Shown here: piece after piece, positions 1-8,103 of the stretch
Position numbering within the stretch: position 1 is the stretch's first letter
Layout of the letters: the number at the start of each line of letters is the position of its first letter
Assembly (NCBI RefSeq): GCF_900107265.1
Contig: NZ_FNPJ01000026.1
Coordinates: forward strand, 1-37,931
From: Nitrosomonas sp. Nm33
GTDB taxonomy: Bacteria > Pseudomonadota > Gammaproteobacteria > Burkholderiales > Nitrosomonadaceae
Direction: 5' to 3'
Length of the DNA: 37,931 bases
Program-made: the position numbers and the translations under genes
Notes under the pieces: model-generated
Databases searched by the model: none
Seen by the model: the letters and a program-made list of their open reading frames with translations, nothing else
What the model was told of the DNA's origin: nothing

Positions 1-434
1 GAATAAAAGATCTGTTCAACGGGGAATTAGCAGGTTATGCGATGGATGAAAGGATGACAACGGATCTGGTTATACAGGCTTTGTTTCGCGCAACTAATAG
101 AAAGCTCCCGGAAAAGGGATTAGTTCTTCACTCGGATCGTGGTAGCCAATATTGTGCATATGATTACCAGGAAATATTGAAACAATTTGGCATGATCTCA
201 TCCATGAGTGCCAAAGGTGATTGCTGGGATAATGCTCCTATGGAAAGCTTCTGGGGAACCCTCAAAAATGAATTGGTACATCATAAAAAATTCAAAACAC
301 GACTACAAGCAAAACAGGAGATTACCGAATATATCGAGATCTTTTATAACCGGCAGCGCAAACAGGAAAAATCAGGTTACCTATCGCCAGCAGAATTTAC
401 ACAGCGATACTATGCAAATCAACTCGCAGCTTAA
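1..434 (+). CDS. IS3-family transposase OrfB, C-terminal part (5' end outside window)
   Basis: The reading frame is open from the first bases of the window, so this is the C-terminal part of a longer protein. It carries the second half of the DDE integrase core: HSDRGSQY holds the second catalytic Asp and NAPMESFWGTLKNE the catalytic Glu, followed by the family-typical YNxxRxQ-like segment (FYNRQRKQ) and the LSPAEF motif near the end. These identify an IS3-family OrfB (IS150/IS3-like subgroup), which with OrfA catalyses copy-out/paste-in transposition. The element appears to have inserted into an IS630-type transposase gene lying just downstream on the other strand. The first catalytic Asp and OrfA lie outside the window, so intactness cannot be judged. 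Confidence 0.9.
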   Translation, partial: IKDLFNGELAGYAMDERMTTDLVIQALFRATNRKLPEKGLVLHSDRGSQYCAYDYQEILKQFGMISSMSAKGDCWDNAPMESFWGTLKNELVHHKKFKTRLQAKQEITEYIEIFYNRQRKQEKSGYLSPAEFTQRYYANQLAA

Positions 435-465
435 TCATATGGACTCCATATTTGACAACACATAT

Positions 466-900
466 CAGGCGAGCCAGCATTCGATAAATCGTTGAGAGCG
501 CTACTCGCTTACCTGGTCGTTCCTCTATTTTCTCTTTAAGCGGAGGGACAACTACCACTCCGCCTCGAGCCGCTCCTACCAAAACTTCATCAAGAATTTG
601 GGCTTCCTGCTCAAGCGTGGCAATCGCACGGTTACGGAGAGCCCGTTTCGTTCGAGGTGCTTCCTCCTCGCAGCGAGCAACTCTACAGTAGCGCGTGCGC
701 ATGCTACACGTCCATCTAATGGAACGTCCAATAGCCTTCGCCGTTTCCTCTAACGACATTCCCGGTTCCAAGGGCAGCAATACTGCTTGTGCCGCCCTCA
801 ACTCCTCTGCTGTTTTAGCTGTTCTCAATAATTCCCGGGCCGTTACTAATTGATCTATTCCACTTGCTTTTCTTGCCATGATTTTTTCCTCGTAATTCAT
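466..900 (-). pseudogene. IS630-family transposase, N-terminal fragment interrupted by the IS3 element
   Basis: Read on the minus strand, the first ~145 residues form the helix-turn-helix N-terminus of an IS630-type transposase: a MARKASGIDQL start region (M at about 879 is an alternative start), LSLEETAKAIGRS-like HTH text (GMSLEETAKAIGRS), then PPLKEKIEERPGKRVALSTIYRML, which matches the segment preceding the DDE catalytic domain in this family. The homology stops after RMLARL. The remaining codons down to about 397 are antisense IS3 sequence, so the gene was cut by the IS3 insertion near 455-470. The catalytic domain is absent here; it may lie on the far side of the IS3 copy, outside the window. 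Confidence 0.75.
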
Positions 901-943
901 GGCTATATTGTTTCATTTCTTCATTTTTCAATGCAAATTGGAA

Positions 944-1050
944 TTATTCCATTTCTAAATCAAACCTGACTTTGTCGGCTTCACCTTGCCGTATTATTTA
1001 TGCTGTCTGCGGCTCGCCTTCGTGTCATCTTTGATTTAGAAATGGAATTA
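944..1050 (+). repeat. 107-bp dispersed palindromic repeat, family A copy 1
   Basis: One of five copies in this window. The left end reads TTATTCCATTTCTAAATC and the right end GATTTAGAAATGGAATTA, giving terminal inverted repeats of about 20 bp. The interior has two similar CGGCT...CCTT...CGT modules. TTA flanks both termini, but it is constant between copies, so it may be part of the element or a target preference rather than a true duplication. No protein is encoded. It looks like a MITE or a REP-type element. Confidence 0.85.
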
Positions 1051-1359
1051 GCACCTTTCCTGCCATTTGCGATAGAGCAAATTCCATCCCCCTCATCTAA
1101 GGAATCTAGCTTGATTCATGCATCAAGCATAACTGAGGGATGAAAATTGCATGCAATTGCATTATTGCCTGCTTTATTTGTTACCCATTAGCATTAAAAA
1201 CAAAGCTAGATTGGTGTGCTCAATTGCTCCTCCACCACCTCAAGTATCGAACAGAGAATTGAGGTGAAACGTTAAGTCATTCTAATGCTGAAAGTTCTCT
1301 TAAATAATTGATATGTATTAATAATTAATTAAGATCCTATTAAAAACAAGGGAGTAAAC
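1051..1359. other. Intergenic region upstream of the oxidase operon with two hairpins
   Basis: No gene is seen here. A 7-bp perfect stem GCTTGAT/ATCAAGC lies at 1109-1128, nested inside a CCCTCA (1090-1095)/TGAGGG (1134-1139) inverted repeat. A second perfect stem CACCTCAA (1236-1243)/TTGAGGTG (1259-1266) follows. The last 60 bases are very AT-rich and likely contain the oxidase promoter, although no clean -35/-10 pair could be fixed. A ribosome-binding site AAGGGAG precedes the ATG at 1360. The hairpins could be operators or leader structures; that is inference. Confidence 0.45.
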
Positions 1360-2397
1360 ATGGTGCTTTTAGCTCGCATAATTATAACGACATTAAGCAT
1401 GATGGCGTTTATTCCTGTGTTGATCATTCCCGCAAGATCGGTGGAAGCAGCGGAAGCACCTTTGAATTACTTTTTACATAGTTATGGGCCAGCTGCCAGG
1501 CCAACAATGTATTTAGGCTGGGTGCTTGCTGGTTTGTCGATAGCCATTTGTCTTATTCTTACCTTGCTTTTGTTAACAGCTTTGATCCGTAAACGGCCCG
1601 AAATTGATCAGCGCGCAATTGGCAGTGAAGGTAAAGGGATACGCTGGATATACATAGGTACAGGAATTTCCACTCTCGTCCTATTCGGATTGGTAATTTA
1701 TTCGTTAATGGTTGTGAACAAAGTTGCGAAGCCTCCGCAGACAACGATGCTTGCCTTTACCGTTACAGGGTATGGATGGTGGTGGAAGATCGAATATGAA
1801 CATGATGATCCTGCGCAACGATTTGTCACTGCAAATGAACTCCATATTCCTGTGGGACAACCTGTTCGTATCAAGCTCAAAAGTGCAGATGTTATTCATG
1901 CTTTTTGGGTGCCGAAGCTCGCTGGAAAAACACAAATGGTACCGGGTCTGATAAATCAGCAATGGATTCAGGCGGACAGGTCAGGCATTTATACCGGGCA
2001 ATGCGTTCAGTTTTGTGGTGTTGGACATGCACATATGGGTCTGGAAGTTGTCGCAGAAAGTGCTGAGGATTTCGAGAAATGGCTGATTGCGCAAAGAAAA
2101 ATAGCAACATCTTTTGCTACATCAGATGAAAAGCTAGGATACGAACTGTTCATGGAACAATGTGCTGGCTGCCATACGATCCGTGGAACTGACGCTCAGG
2201 GTGAGCATGCACCTGATCTGACTCACCTTAACTCACGTCATCGAATCGCGGCAGGATTGTTAATGAATACTCCTGATCATTTGATGCAATGGGTCATTAA
2301 TGCCCAAAAACTTAAGCCAGGGTCACGCATGCCAAGCTTTGCTTTGTCAGAAAAGGAAGCTTCAGCGCTTGCGTCATTTTTATCGACATTGGATTAG
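1360..2397 (+). CDS. coxB: Cytochrome c oxidase subunit II with fused cytochrome c domain
   Basis: First gene of the oxidase operon, 345 residues. A signal-like N-terminus is followed by two membrane segments (about 47-75 and 97-120), then a periplasmic cupredoxin domain. The binuclear CuA site is complete: H180, C215, C219, H223 and M226 (GQCVQFCGVGHAHM). The residue between the cysteines that is normally Glu is Gln217. A cytochrome c domain follows with CAGCH (C268, C271, H272) and a likely distal Met in SRMPSF (M324). It would accept electrons from soluble cytochrome c and pass them to subunit I. A fused heme c makes this a caa3/CoxM-like subunit. The next gene starts six bases after the stop codon, so the two are co-transcribed. 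Confidence 0.95.
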   Translation: MVLLARIIITTLSMMAFIPVLIIPARSVEAAEAPLNYFLHSYGPAARPTMYLGWVLAGLSIAICLILTLLLLTALIRKRPEIDQRAIGSEGKGIRWIYIGTGISTLVLFGLVIYSLMVVNKVAKPPQTTMLAFTVTGYGWWWKIEYEHDDPAQRFVTANELHIPVGQPVRIKLKSADVIHAFWVPKLAGKTQMVPGLINQQWIQADRSGIYTGQCVQFCGVGHAHMGLEVVAESAEDFEKWLIAQRKIATSFATSDEKLGYELFMEQCAGCHTIRGTDAQGEHAPDLTHLNSRHRIAAGLLMNTPDHLMQWVINAQKLKPGSRMPSFALSEKEASALASFLSTLD

Positions 2398-2403
2398 AGG
2401 AAT

Positions 2404-4407
2404 ATGGCTATCTCTAACATGACACATAATCCTGGGGATGAGCGCCTTGAACGCGTTCCGGACTTCGGTCGCGCACCAAGTGGTTCGGATGAAGAGATGC
2501 GACTGGCAAATATATGGAGATCAGAACCAGGTTGGCGTGGCTGGCTTTCTACGGTTGATCATAAGACGATTGGTCTGCGCTATCTTGTTACTGCATTCGT
2601 ATTTCTGCTGATAGGTGGCATTGAGGCGCTTATCATTCGTGCGCAGCTCGCTTTGCCAGATCAAACTTTATTGGCACCAGAACAATATAACCAATTATTC
2701 ACGATGCATGGCATAACGATGATTTTTCTTTATGCCTTGCCAATATTGTCTGGATTTTCCAATTATCTATGGCCGCTATTGTTAGGTTCTCGAGATATGG
2801 CTTTTCCGCGCCTTAATGCGCTCTCTTATTGGATTTTTCTGTTTGCGGGTATTTTCATGTATATGAGTTTCCCGCTAGGGTTGGCACCCAATGCAGGTTG
2901 GTTTAATTATGTTCCTATTTCCGGTCCTATCTATAACACAGGCCCTAATATCGATGTGTTTGCGCTAGGTATGGTTCTGTTGGGAATTTCAACGACTGCT
3001 GGATCGGTAAATTTTGTTGTTACGCTATTCAGAATGCGGGCACCTGGCATGACAATTAATAAAGTGCCCATTCTAGTCTGGGGTACACTCGCGGCATCAG
3101 TAGCTAATCTTGTTACTATCCCCGCAGTCAGCCTCGCATTTTTTCTACTGTGGATGGATCGCCAGCTTGGTACCCAGTTTTTTGATGTTGCTAATGGTGG
3201 TAAGCCACTCTTGTGGCAGCATTTATTCTGGATCTTTGGCCATCCGTGGGTTTATGCAATCGTCCTTCCTGCTATGGGCATAGTGTCTGATGCGTTGCCA
3301 ACATTTTGTCGACGGCCTCTAGTAGGCTACGCGGCGGTGGCGCTTGCCACCATGGCAACCATGTTGATAGGTTTTGTAGTATGGATGCATCACATGTTTG
3401 CTACGGGATTGCCCACTGTCTCCTTATCATTATTTGGTGCTGCCAGTATGGCAATTTCAATTCCAAGTGCGGTTGCTGTGTTTGCCTGGATTGCCACTAT
3501 CTGGGTGGGAAGGCCGGTATTCAAAACGCCATTTTTATTTTTTGCCGGCTTTGTCATTCTGTTTGTGATCGGTGGCTTGTCCGGTGTGATGGTGGCGGCT
3601 ATATCACTCAATTGGCAACTTAACGAAACATACTTTGTTGTTGCTCACCTGCATTATGTTTTGCTTGGTATTAATGTATTTCCGGTAATAGGGGGAATTT
3701 ACTACTGGTTTCCAAAATTCACTGGCCGCATGATGAATGAGAAATTAGGCAAATGGAACTTTTGGGTCATGTTCATTGGCTTTAATATGGGATTTTTTCC
3801 AATGCATATAGCCGGCCTGCTGGGCATGCCGCGACGTATCTACACATACTCATCCCGTATGGGATGGGATAGTGTCAATCTGATTACATCTATTGGCTCC
3901 TTTATCCTGGCGATTGGAATCCTTATATTTCTTATTAATGTCATTATTAGTCTTAAACGCGGAGAAAAGGCGAACTCGAATCCTTGGGATGCTGCCACGC
4001 TCGAGTGGTCGATGTCTTCACCACCGCCCCCTTATAATTTTGCTGTTATCCCTGCTGTCGCTAGTCGCCATCCATTGTGGGAAGATCGGTTAGAAGAAGG
4101 CATAAGGCGATCCAATCTTGCTGAAGGATATTTATTGATGAAGGGGCACGAAACATTAGGTACTTCACCTATTGATGCGAAGCCGCTGGTTATCTTTAAA
4201 ATGCCGGGTGATTCCTATACGCCATTTTTTGTTGGGCTATTTGTATCATTGCTATTTCTCGGTCTGCTGCTCCATTGGTGGAGCTTTACAGGTTTAATGG
4301 CGGTAGCAAGCTGCATTACCTTAATTATTTGGATGTGGCCGCAAAAAACACTCAAGCAACGCACAGAATCAGGCACTACTTATCCTTTCCAAGGAGATTC
4401 AAAATAA
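2404..4407 (+). CDS. coxA: Heme-copper oxidase subunit I, CoxN-like, with altered proton-channel residues
   Basis: Catalytic subunit, 667 residues, at least twelve membrane helices plus two extra helices near the C-terminus (about 603-645). Metal ligands are intact: heme a H102 and H417, CuB H280, H329 and H330, heme a3 H415. The cross-linked tyrosine is present as Y284 in HPWVY. Two normally conserved proton-path residues are missing: the helix-VI Glu of HPEVY is Trp282, and the K-channel Lys of PTGIK is Ala358 (text IPSAVAVFAW). The D-channel entrance Asp131 remains in RDMAFPRLN. It should reduce oxygen, since the Tyr argues against a NO-reductase-type site, but proton pumping is uncertain. 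HPWVY is recalled for alternative CoxN-type subunits; I have not checked this against any alignment. Confidence 0.93.
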   Translation: MAISNMTHNPGDERLERVPDFGRAPSGSDEEMRLANIWRSEPGWRGWLSTVDHKTIGLRYLVTAFVFLLIGGIEALIIRAQLALPDQTLLAPEQYNQLFTMHGITMIFLYALPILSGFSNYLWPLLLGSRDMAFPRLNALSYWIFLFAGIFMYMSFPLGLAPNAGWFNYVPISGPIYNTGPNIDVFALGMVLLGISTTAGSVNFVVTLFRMRAPGMTINKVPILVWGTLAASVANLVTIPAVSLAFFLLWMDRQLGTQFFDVANGGKPLLWQHLFWIFGHPWVYAIVLPAMGIVSDALPTFCRRPLVGYAAVALATMATMLIGFVVWMHHMFATGLPTVSLSLFGAASMAISIPSAVAVFAWIATIWVGRPVFKTPFLFFAGFVILFVIGGLSGVMVAAISLNWQLNETYFVVAHLHYVLLGINVFPVIGGIYYWFPKFTGRMMNEKLGKWNFWVMFIGFNMGFFPMHIAGLLGMPRRIYTYSSRMGWDSVNLITSIGSFILAIGILIFLINVIISLKRGEKANSNPWDAATLEWSMSSPPPPYNFAVIPAVASRHPLWEDRLEEGIRRSNLAEGYLLMKGHETLGTSPIDAKPLVIFKMPGDSYTPFFVGLFVSLLFLGLLLHWWSFTGLMAVASCITLIIWMWPQKTLKQRTESGTTYPFQGDSK

Positions 4408-4408
4408 C

Positions 4409-4999
4409 ATGAATTCATTCGATCATCATTTTTTACCGGTAGGGAGTGTCGGCAAACTATCAGCAGGATGGTGGGGTGTTTTGGCATTGATTGTGACGGA
4501 AGGCGCTTTGTTTGGGTACTTATTGTTTGTATATTTTTATCTGGCGGCTCAAACGGATGAGCACTGGCCTCCGGAAGGATTGCCCAGTCTGATTGTGCCA
4601 ACTATAAATACAGTCATTTTACTCGTTAGCAGTGCTTTTGTTTGGGCGAGCGAACGTTGCATTCGACTAAGGCAAATTCGCTGGAGCATCGGAATAATGA
4701 CGTTGGCAATAATATTTGGTATTTGTTTCGTGATGATTCAACTGATGGAATGGGGCAATAAAATTTATGGTTTAACATCGAATTTGTATGGGTCATTATA
4801 TTTCACGATCACGGGATTTCATTTATGCCATGTCATTGTCGGTATTGTGGTTTTAATGTTATTGCTGATTTGGCTATCGCTAGGTTATTTTGATGATAAG
4901 CGGCATGCCGCTGTCACAATTGGGGGTGTTTACTGGCACTTTGTTGATGCTGTCTGGTTATTTGTGTTTACTACGTTGTACCTCTCTCCATATTTATAG
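4409..4999 (+). CDS. coxC: Cytochrome c oxidase subunit III
   Basis: A 196-residue membrane protein with five predicted helices; the short five-helix form is typical of caa3 and CoxO-like subunits rather than the seven-helix aa3 subunit. The text TITGFHLCHVIVG and GGVYWHFVDAVWLFVF are hallmark subunit III motifs near the C-terminus. The start is preceded by AAGGAG at 4391-4396, within the end of subunit I, and only one base separates the upstream stop codon from this ATG. It is a structural subunit that supports proton uptake and stability of the oxidase in the inner membrane. Confidence 0.93.
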   Translation: MNSFDHHFLPVGSVGKLSAGWWGVLALIVTEGALFGYLLFVYFYLAAQTDEHWPPEGLPSLIVPTINTVILLVSSAFVWASERCIRLRQIRWSIGIMTLAIIFGICFVMIQLMEWGNKIYGLTSNLYGSLYFTITGFHLCHVIVGIVVLMLLLIWLSLGYFDDKRHAAVTIGGVYWHFVDAVWLFVFTTLYLSPYL

Positions 5000-5062
5000 G
5001 AAGTGAAAGTGTTCTACCAGGAGCAAGCAAGATACTTATTAACCTGAAAATATTTAGACTTT

Positions 5063-5461
5063 ATGAGTCCATACAAAACATTGCTAGCATTATTCGGTGC
5101 ACCAGTGGCGTGGATCACGCAGATGCTTTTATGCGAATCACTAACATCGTTTGCATGTTATCCGCATCAAGTCCCGCTTTCTGCTCCTCAGTGGGCAGAT
5201 CTGCCGGTGATACTTACGGTAATTTGTGTGGTCTGCCTGGCGTTTGGTCTGATCTCTGGCTATATCGCGTGGAATTTATGGCAACGAACTCACCACTCAT
5301 TAGCTGAGAGTAGTTCGAGCGAACAAGTTATTAAAATTAATGGAGGACAGTCACAATTTTTGGCGATGCTAGGAATCATGTCTAGCTTCATTTTTATCGT
5401 GGCGATTTTATTTACGAGCTGCGCTATTTTATTAGTGTCGCTTTGTAGCGAGTGGACTTGA
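5063..5461 (+). CDS. Small membrane protein of the oxidase operon (CoxP-like position)
   Basis: A 132-residue protein with three hydrophobic stretches (about 2-22, 50-72 and 100-128) and the text APVAWITQMLLCESLTSFACYP near the N-terminus. It occupies the fourth position of the oxidase operon, where CoxMNOP-type clusters carry a small hydrophobic subunit. I recognise it by position and topology, not by catalytic motifs, so its role as an accessory subunit is inferred. Its end overlaps the proposed GTG start of the next gene by ten bases, which implies translational coupling. Confidence 0.8.
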   Translation: MSPYKTLLALFGAPVAWITQMLLCESLTSFACYPHQVPLSAPQWADLPVILTVICVVCLAFGLISGYIAWNLWQRTHHSLAESSSSEQVIKINGGQSQFLAMLGIMSSFIFIVAILFTSCAILLVSLCSEWT

Positions 5462-6795
5462 TTCAGATGATATCAATAACATCGTTCACTAATATTATTA
5501 ATAAAGCACCAGGCAAATTTGCACGCCATTCCTGGATTATTTATGCAGTTGCTATGATTGCTGCAAGTGTTGAGGCTGCGGATCCTGAGATGATTGCTCG
5601 TGGTGCATATCTTGCCAAAGTCGCTGATTGCGAGAGCTGTCACACAGCTGGTCCTGATCATGCCCCTTTCAGCGGTGGTTTGCCAATTAATTCACCTTTC
5701 GGGATTATTTATTCAACTAATATCACGCCCGATCCTACCACGGGTATCGGTCAATATAGTTATGAAGATTTTAGCAGAGCTGTTAGAGAAGGTATTGCTA
5801 AAGACGGTAAGCGCCTTTATCCAGCGATGCCTTATCCTTCGTTTGCAGCGGCGCAGGACAGTGATATTCAAGCCTTGTACGCTTATTTCATGGAAGGGGT
5901 GAAGCCTGTTCACCATATTCCTCCCCAGACTGAAATGCCTTTCCCTTTTAATCAGCGCTGGACGCTGAGGTTCTGGGCGATGGCATTTGCAATTCAAAAA
6001 CCGTATGAACCGCGTACCGATCGAAATGAGAAGTGGAATCGCGGTGCGTATTTAGTGCAGGCACTAGGGCACTGTGGAGCCTGCCATACGCCACGCGGTC
6101 TGGCATACCAGGAAAAAGCATATTCGGAATTGTCATCTGATTATTTGAGCGGTTCAGTGGTGGATAATTGGTCTGCAGCGGATCTGACTGGTAATTTAGC
6201 GTCTGGTTTGGGCAGATGGTCTGAAGCAGAAGTTTCTACATTTCTGGAAACAGGTCATAGCAGATTAGGGGTTGCATTTGGCAGCATGGTAACCGTTATT
6301 GAAAACAGTTTGCAACATTTGTGGAAAGAAGATTTGGATGCTGTTGCCCATTATCTTAAATCGCTTCCAGTTGGGAGAAAGAGCAGATCGTACTACAAAC
6401 CGCCAATCTCACAGGATCAGCTAATCTTGACCAAGTTAGAGGTAGGAGTCAATAAATTTGAACTTCCTGGCACAGCGGTGTATTCAGGATTTTGCGCCAA
6501 ATGCCATCAAGATAATGGAATAGGCAAACTTCCAAGAATTCCACGGTTAAGTGGTAATTCGATGGTTCTTTCCGAGAATCCGGTTTCCATTATTCGTCAG
6601 GTGCTGGAAGGAGGAAAAGGTCCCTTAACGAAAAATGGACCTAAACCAAAAAAAATGCCTAGTTTTGCCAAAAAATTATCTGATCGCGAGATCGCAGATG
6701 TCCTGACCTTTGTGCGCAATAGCTGGGGCAATACAGCATCTCCAGTTACACCGCGCGAAGTATCCATATTACGAAAGGAAGTGTTGCGAGAATAA
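5452..6795 (+). CDS. Three-heme c-type cytochrome (alcohol/gluconate dehydrogenase cytochrome-subunit family)
   Basis: A 447-residue exported protein with three heme c sites: C60-C63-H64 (CESCH), C208-C211-H212 (CGACH) and C348-C351-H352 (CAKCH). This spacing matches the membrane-associated three-heme subunits that pair with alcohol, gluconate or fructose dehydrogenases. The N-terminus contains a hydrophobic export segment (about 27-42, ending EAA-D). The GTG at 5452 overlaps the upstream gene; ATG at 5467 is an equally plausible start. No dehydrogenase partner is seen nearby, so in this operon it probably feeds electrons to the CuA/heme c subunit or links the oxidase to another periplasmic donor. 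That role is inference. Confidence 0.9.
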   Translation: MDLIQMISITSFTNIINKAPGKFARHSWIIYAVAMIAASVEAADPEMIARGAYLAKVADCESCHTAGPDHAPFSGGLPINSPFGIIYSTNITPDPTTGIGQYSYEDFSRAVREGIAKDGKRLYPAMPYPSFAAAQDSDIQALYAYFMEGVKPVHHIPPQTEMPFPFNQRWTLRFWAMAFAIQKPYEPRTDRNEKWNRGAYLVQALGHCGACHTPRGLAYQEKAYSELSSDYLSGSVVDNWSAADLTGNLASGLGRWSEAEVSTFLETGHSRLGVAFGSMVTVIENSLQHLWKEDLDAVAHYLKSLPVGRKSRSYYKPPISQDQLILTKLEVGVNKFELPGTAVYSGFCAKCHQDNGIGKLPRIPRLSGNSMVLSENPVSIIRQVLEGGKGPLTKNGPKPKKMPSFAKKLSDREIADVLTFVRNSWGNTASPVTPREVSILRKEVLRE

Positions 6796-6943
6796 TTGCC
6801 TCTGGGGAGTAGAAGAATTTTATAATGAAATAAATTATCTAATTTTAATTTTTAATATAAATATCAGTTATAAGAGAACGTAGTATTTTATAAATAAATA
6901 GTTCTATGTTAGAGATCATTTACTTTTCTATTAGGAATTAAAA

Positions 6944-7051
6944 TTATTCCATTTCTAAATCAAACCTGACTTTGTCGGCTTCTCCTTGCCGTATTATTTT
7001 ATACTGTCTGCGGCTCGCCTTCGCGTCATGTTTGATTTGGAAATGGAATTA
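6944..7051 (+). repeat. Dispersed palindromic repeat, family A copy 2
   Basis: This 108-bp copy lies between the oxidase operon and the CDF transporter. The left terminus is TTATTCCATTTCTAAATC; the right is GATTTGGAAATGGAATTA, with one substitution in the inverted repeat. It has the same orientation as the other four copies. Its right terminus provides an in-frame TAA (7049-7051 on the minus strand) to a short protein remnant beside it. The 150 bases between 6796 and 6943 are AT-rich with no gene. Confidence 0.85.
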
Positions 7052-7195
7052 GACCTTGCTGGTCAGTTCTGTTATGTCTGCTTTATCCACGTTTACGCTA
7101 TCGTCGATGTCGAGCATTCCCACGGAACTCTGAGCCAGGAATAAATCTGTCAAGCAGGCGATGATCGCACGGGAATGAGCGCAGTGATATCCTAG
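7049..7195 (-). pseudogene. Possible protein remnant ending in the repeat
   Basis: A 48-residue open stretch on the minus strand contains protein-like text such as AIIACLTDLFLAQSSVGMLD and DDSVNVDKADITEL. It has no start codon, is preceded by a stop, and ends at a TAA formed by the terminal inverted repeat of the family A element. It may be the leftover of a gene broken before or by repeat insertion. I do not recognise the family, and a chance open frame is possible. Confidence 0.25.
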
Positions 7196-7209
7196 TCATC
7201 TGCACATGA

Positions 7210-8103
7210 TCAGCAGCCCTCGGAGCGCATGACACGCGTAGGGGTTTCGGGTTGCAAGGTCACATGATCTATGCCATAGTGCTCCAGCAGCATATGACGC
7301 AAATCGTTCAGAATACTGTCCCATTGATTGAGATCTTGCAGCACCACATGGGCTGATAGTGCCAGTCGCTGCGATGATAATGACCAGACATGCAGGTCAT
7401 GTACCGACAACACTCCTGGCCGCGCTGCCATCTCGGTGCCAATGGCAGTCAGCGACAGCCCCAGTGGAACACCTTCCATCAGGCCATGCAGCACTTCACG
7501 CAGCAGGCGCAAAGTGGAGTACAAGATAAACGCCACGATGAGCAGCGAGAGCAGTGGGTCGATCAGGGTCCAGTCGGTGAAGACGATCACCAGTCCAGAC
7601 AGCATGGCTATGATGGATGCCAGCAGGTCGCTCAGAACGTGTAATACAGCGGCACGTTGATTCAGGTCAGTCTCACCATGTCCCCCCAGCAGGTACAATA
7701 CGAGCACATTGAGTACTAAGCCGATAAATGCCACGGTAGATACAACCTCTCCTTTCACAGGCAGTGGTTGCTGCACACGTTCAACGATATTAATCACAAT
7801 GACGCTCACCACCACCAGCATAAGCAGACCATTGATCAAAGCTGCAATGAACTCCGCACGCCCTAATCCGTAAGAATGACGCGGCGTCGGTTGACGTTGC
7901 GTTAACCAAGCCCCAAGTGCGGCGATAAGCAGAGTACTGGTATCGGTCAACATATGACCTGCATCGCTTAGGAGTGCCAATGAATTCGCCCACCAGCCTA
8001 CACTAGCTTCTATCGCTGCGTACGTGAGCGTGATAGCTGCGGAGAAATATAGACCGCGTTGGTCATTCTGGAGAAGAGGGTGTTGGTGATCGGGCTGTGT
8101 CAT
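7210..8103 (-). CDS. Cation diffusion facilitator (CzcD/ZitB-like) metal exporter
   Basis: A 297-residue inner-membrane antiporter expected to export Zn(II) and perhaps Co/Cd in exchange for protons. Six membrane helices are apparent. The paired metal-site motifs are visible: HxxxD in SDAGHMLTD (helix II) and HVLSD in helix V, with RAAVLHVLSDLLAS typical of the family. A histidine-containing C-terminal cytosolic domain follows (VHDLHVWSLSSQRLALSAHV). The His-rich loop between helices IV and V found in CzcD is short here (GGHGETDL). It stands alone, with no adjacent metal regulator. The substrate cannot be settled from sequence alone. Confidence 0.93.
   Translation of the reverse strand: MTQPDHQHPLLQNDQRGLYFSAAITLTYAAIEASVGWWANSLALLSDAGHMLTDTSTLLIAALGAWLTQRQPTPRHSYGLGRAEFIAALINGLLMLVVVSVIVINIVERVQQPLPVKGEVVSTVAFIGLVLNVLVLYLLGGHGETDLNQRAAVLHVLSDLLASIIAMLSGLVIVFTDWTLIDPLLSLLIVAFILYSTLRLLREVLHGLMEGVPLGLSLTAIGTEMAARPGVLSVHDLHVWSLSSQRLALSAHVVLQDLNQWDSILNDLRHMLLEHYGIDHVTLQPETPTRVMRSEGC

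Noticed and set aside
1090..1140. GGAATCTAG and AACTGAGG near a hairpin, resembling family B termini
   Set aside because: The two motifs are in the wrong order and spacing for an element; likely coincidence.
2404..4407. Possible NO reductase of the sNOR type known from ammonia oxidisers
   Set aside because: The active-site tyrosine in HPWVY and all oxidase metal ligands are retained, and the five-gene order fits an alternative oxidase better.
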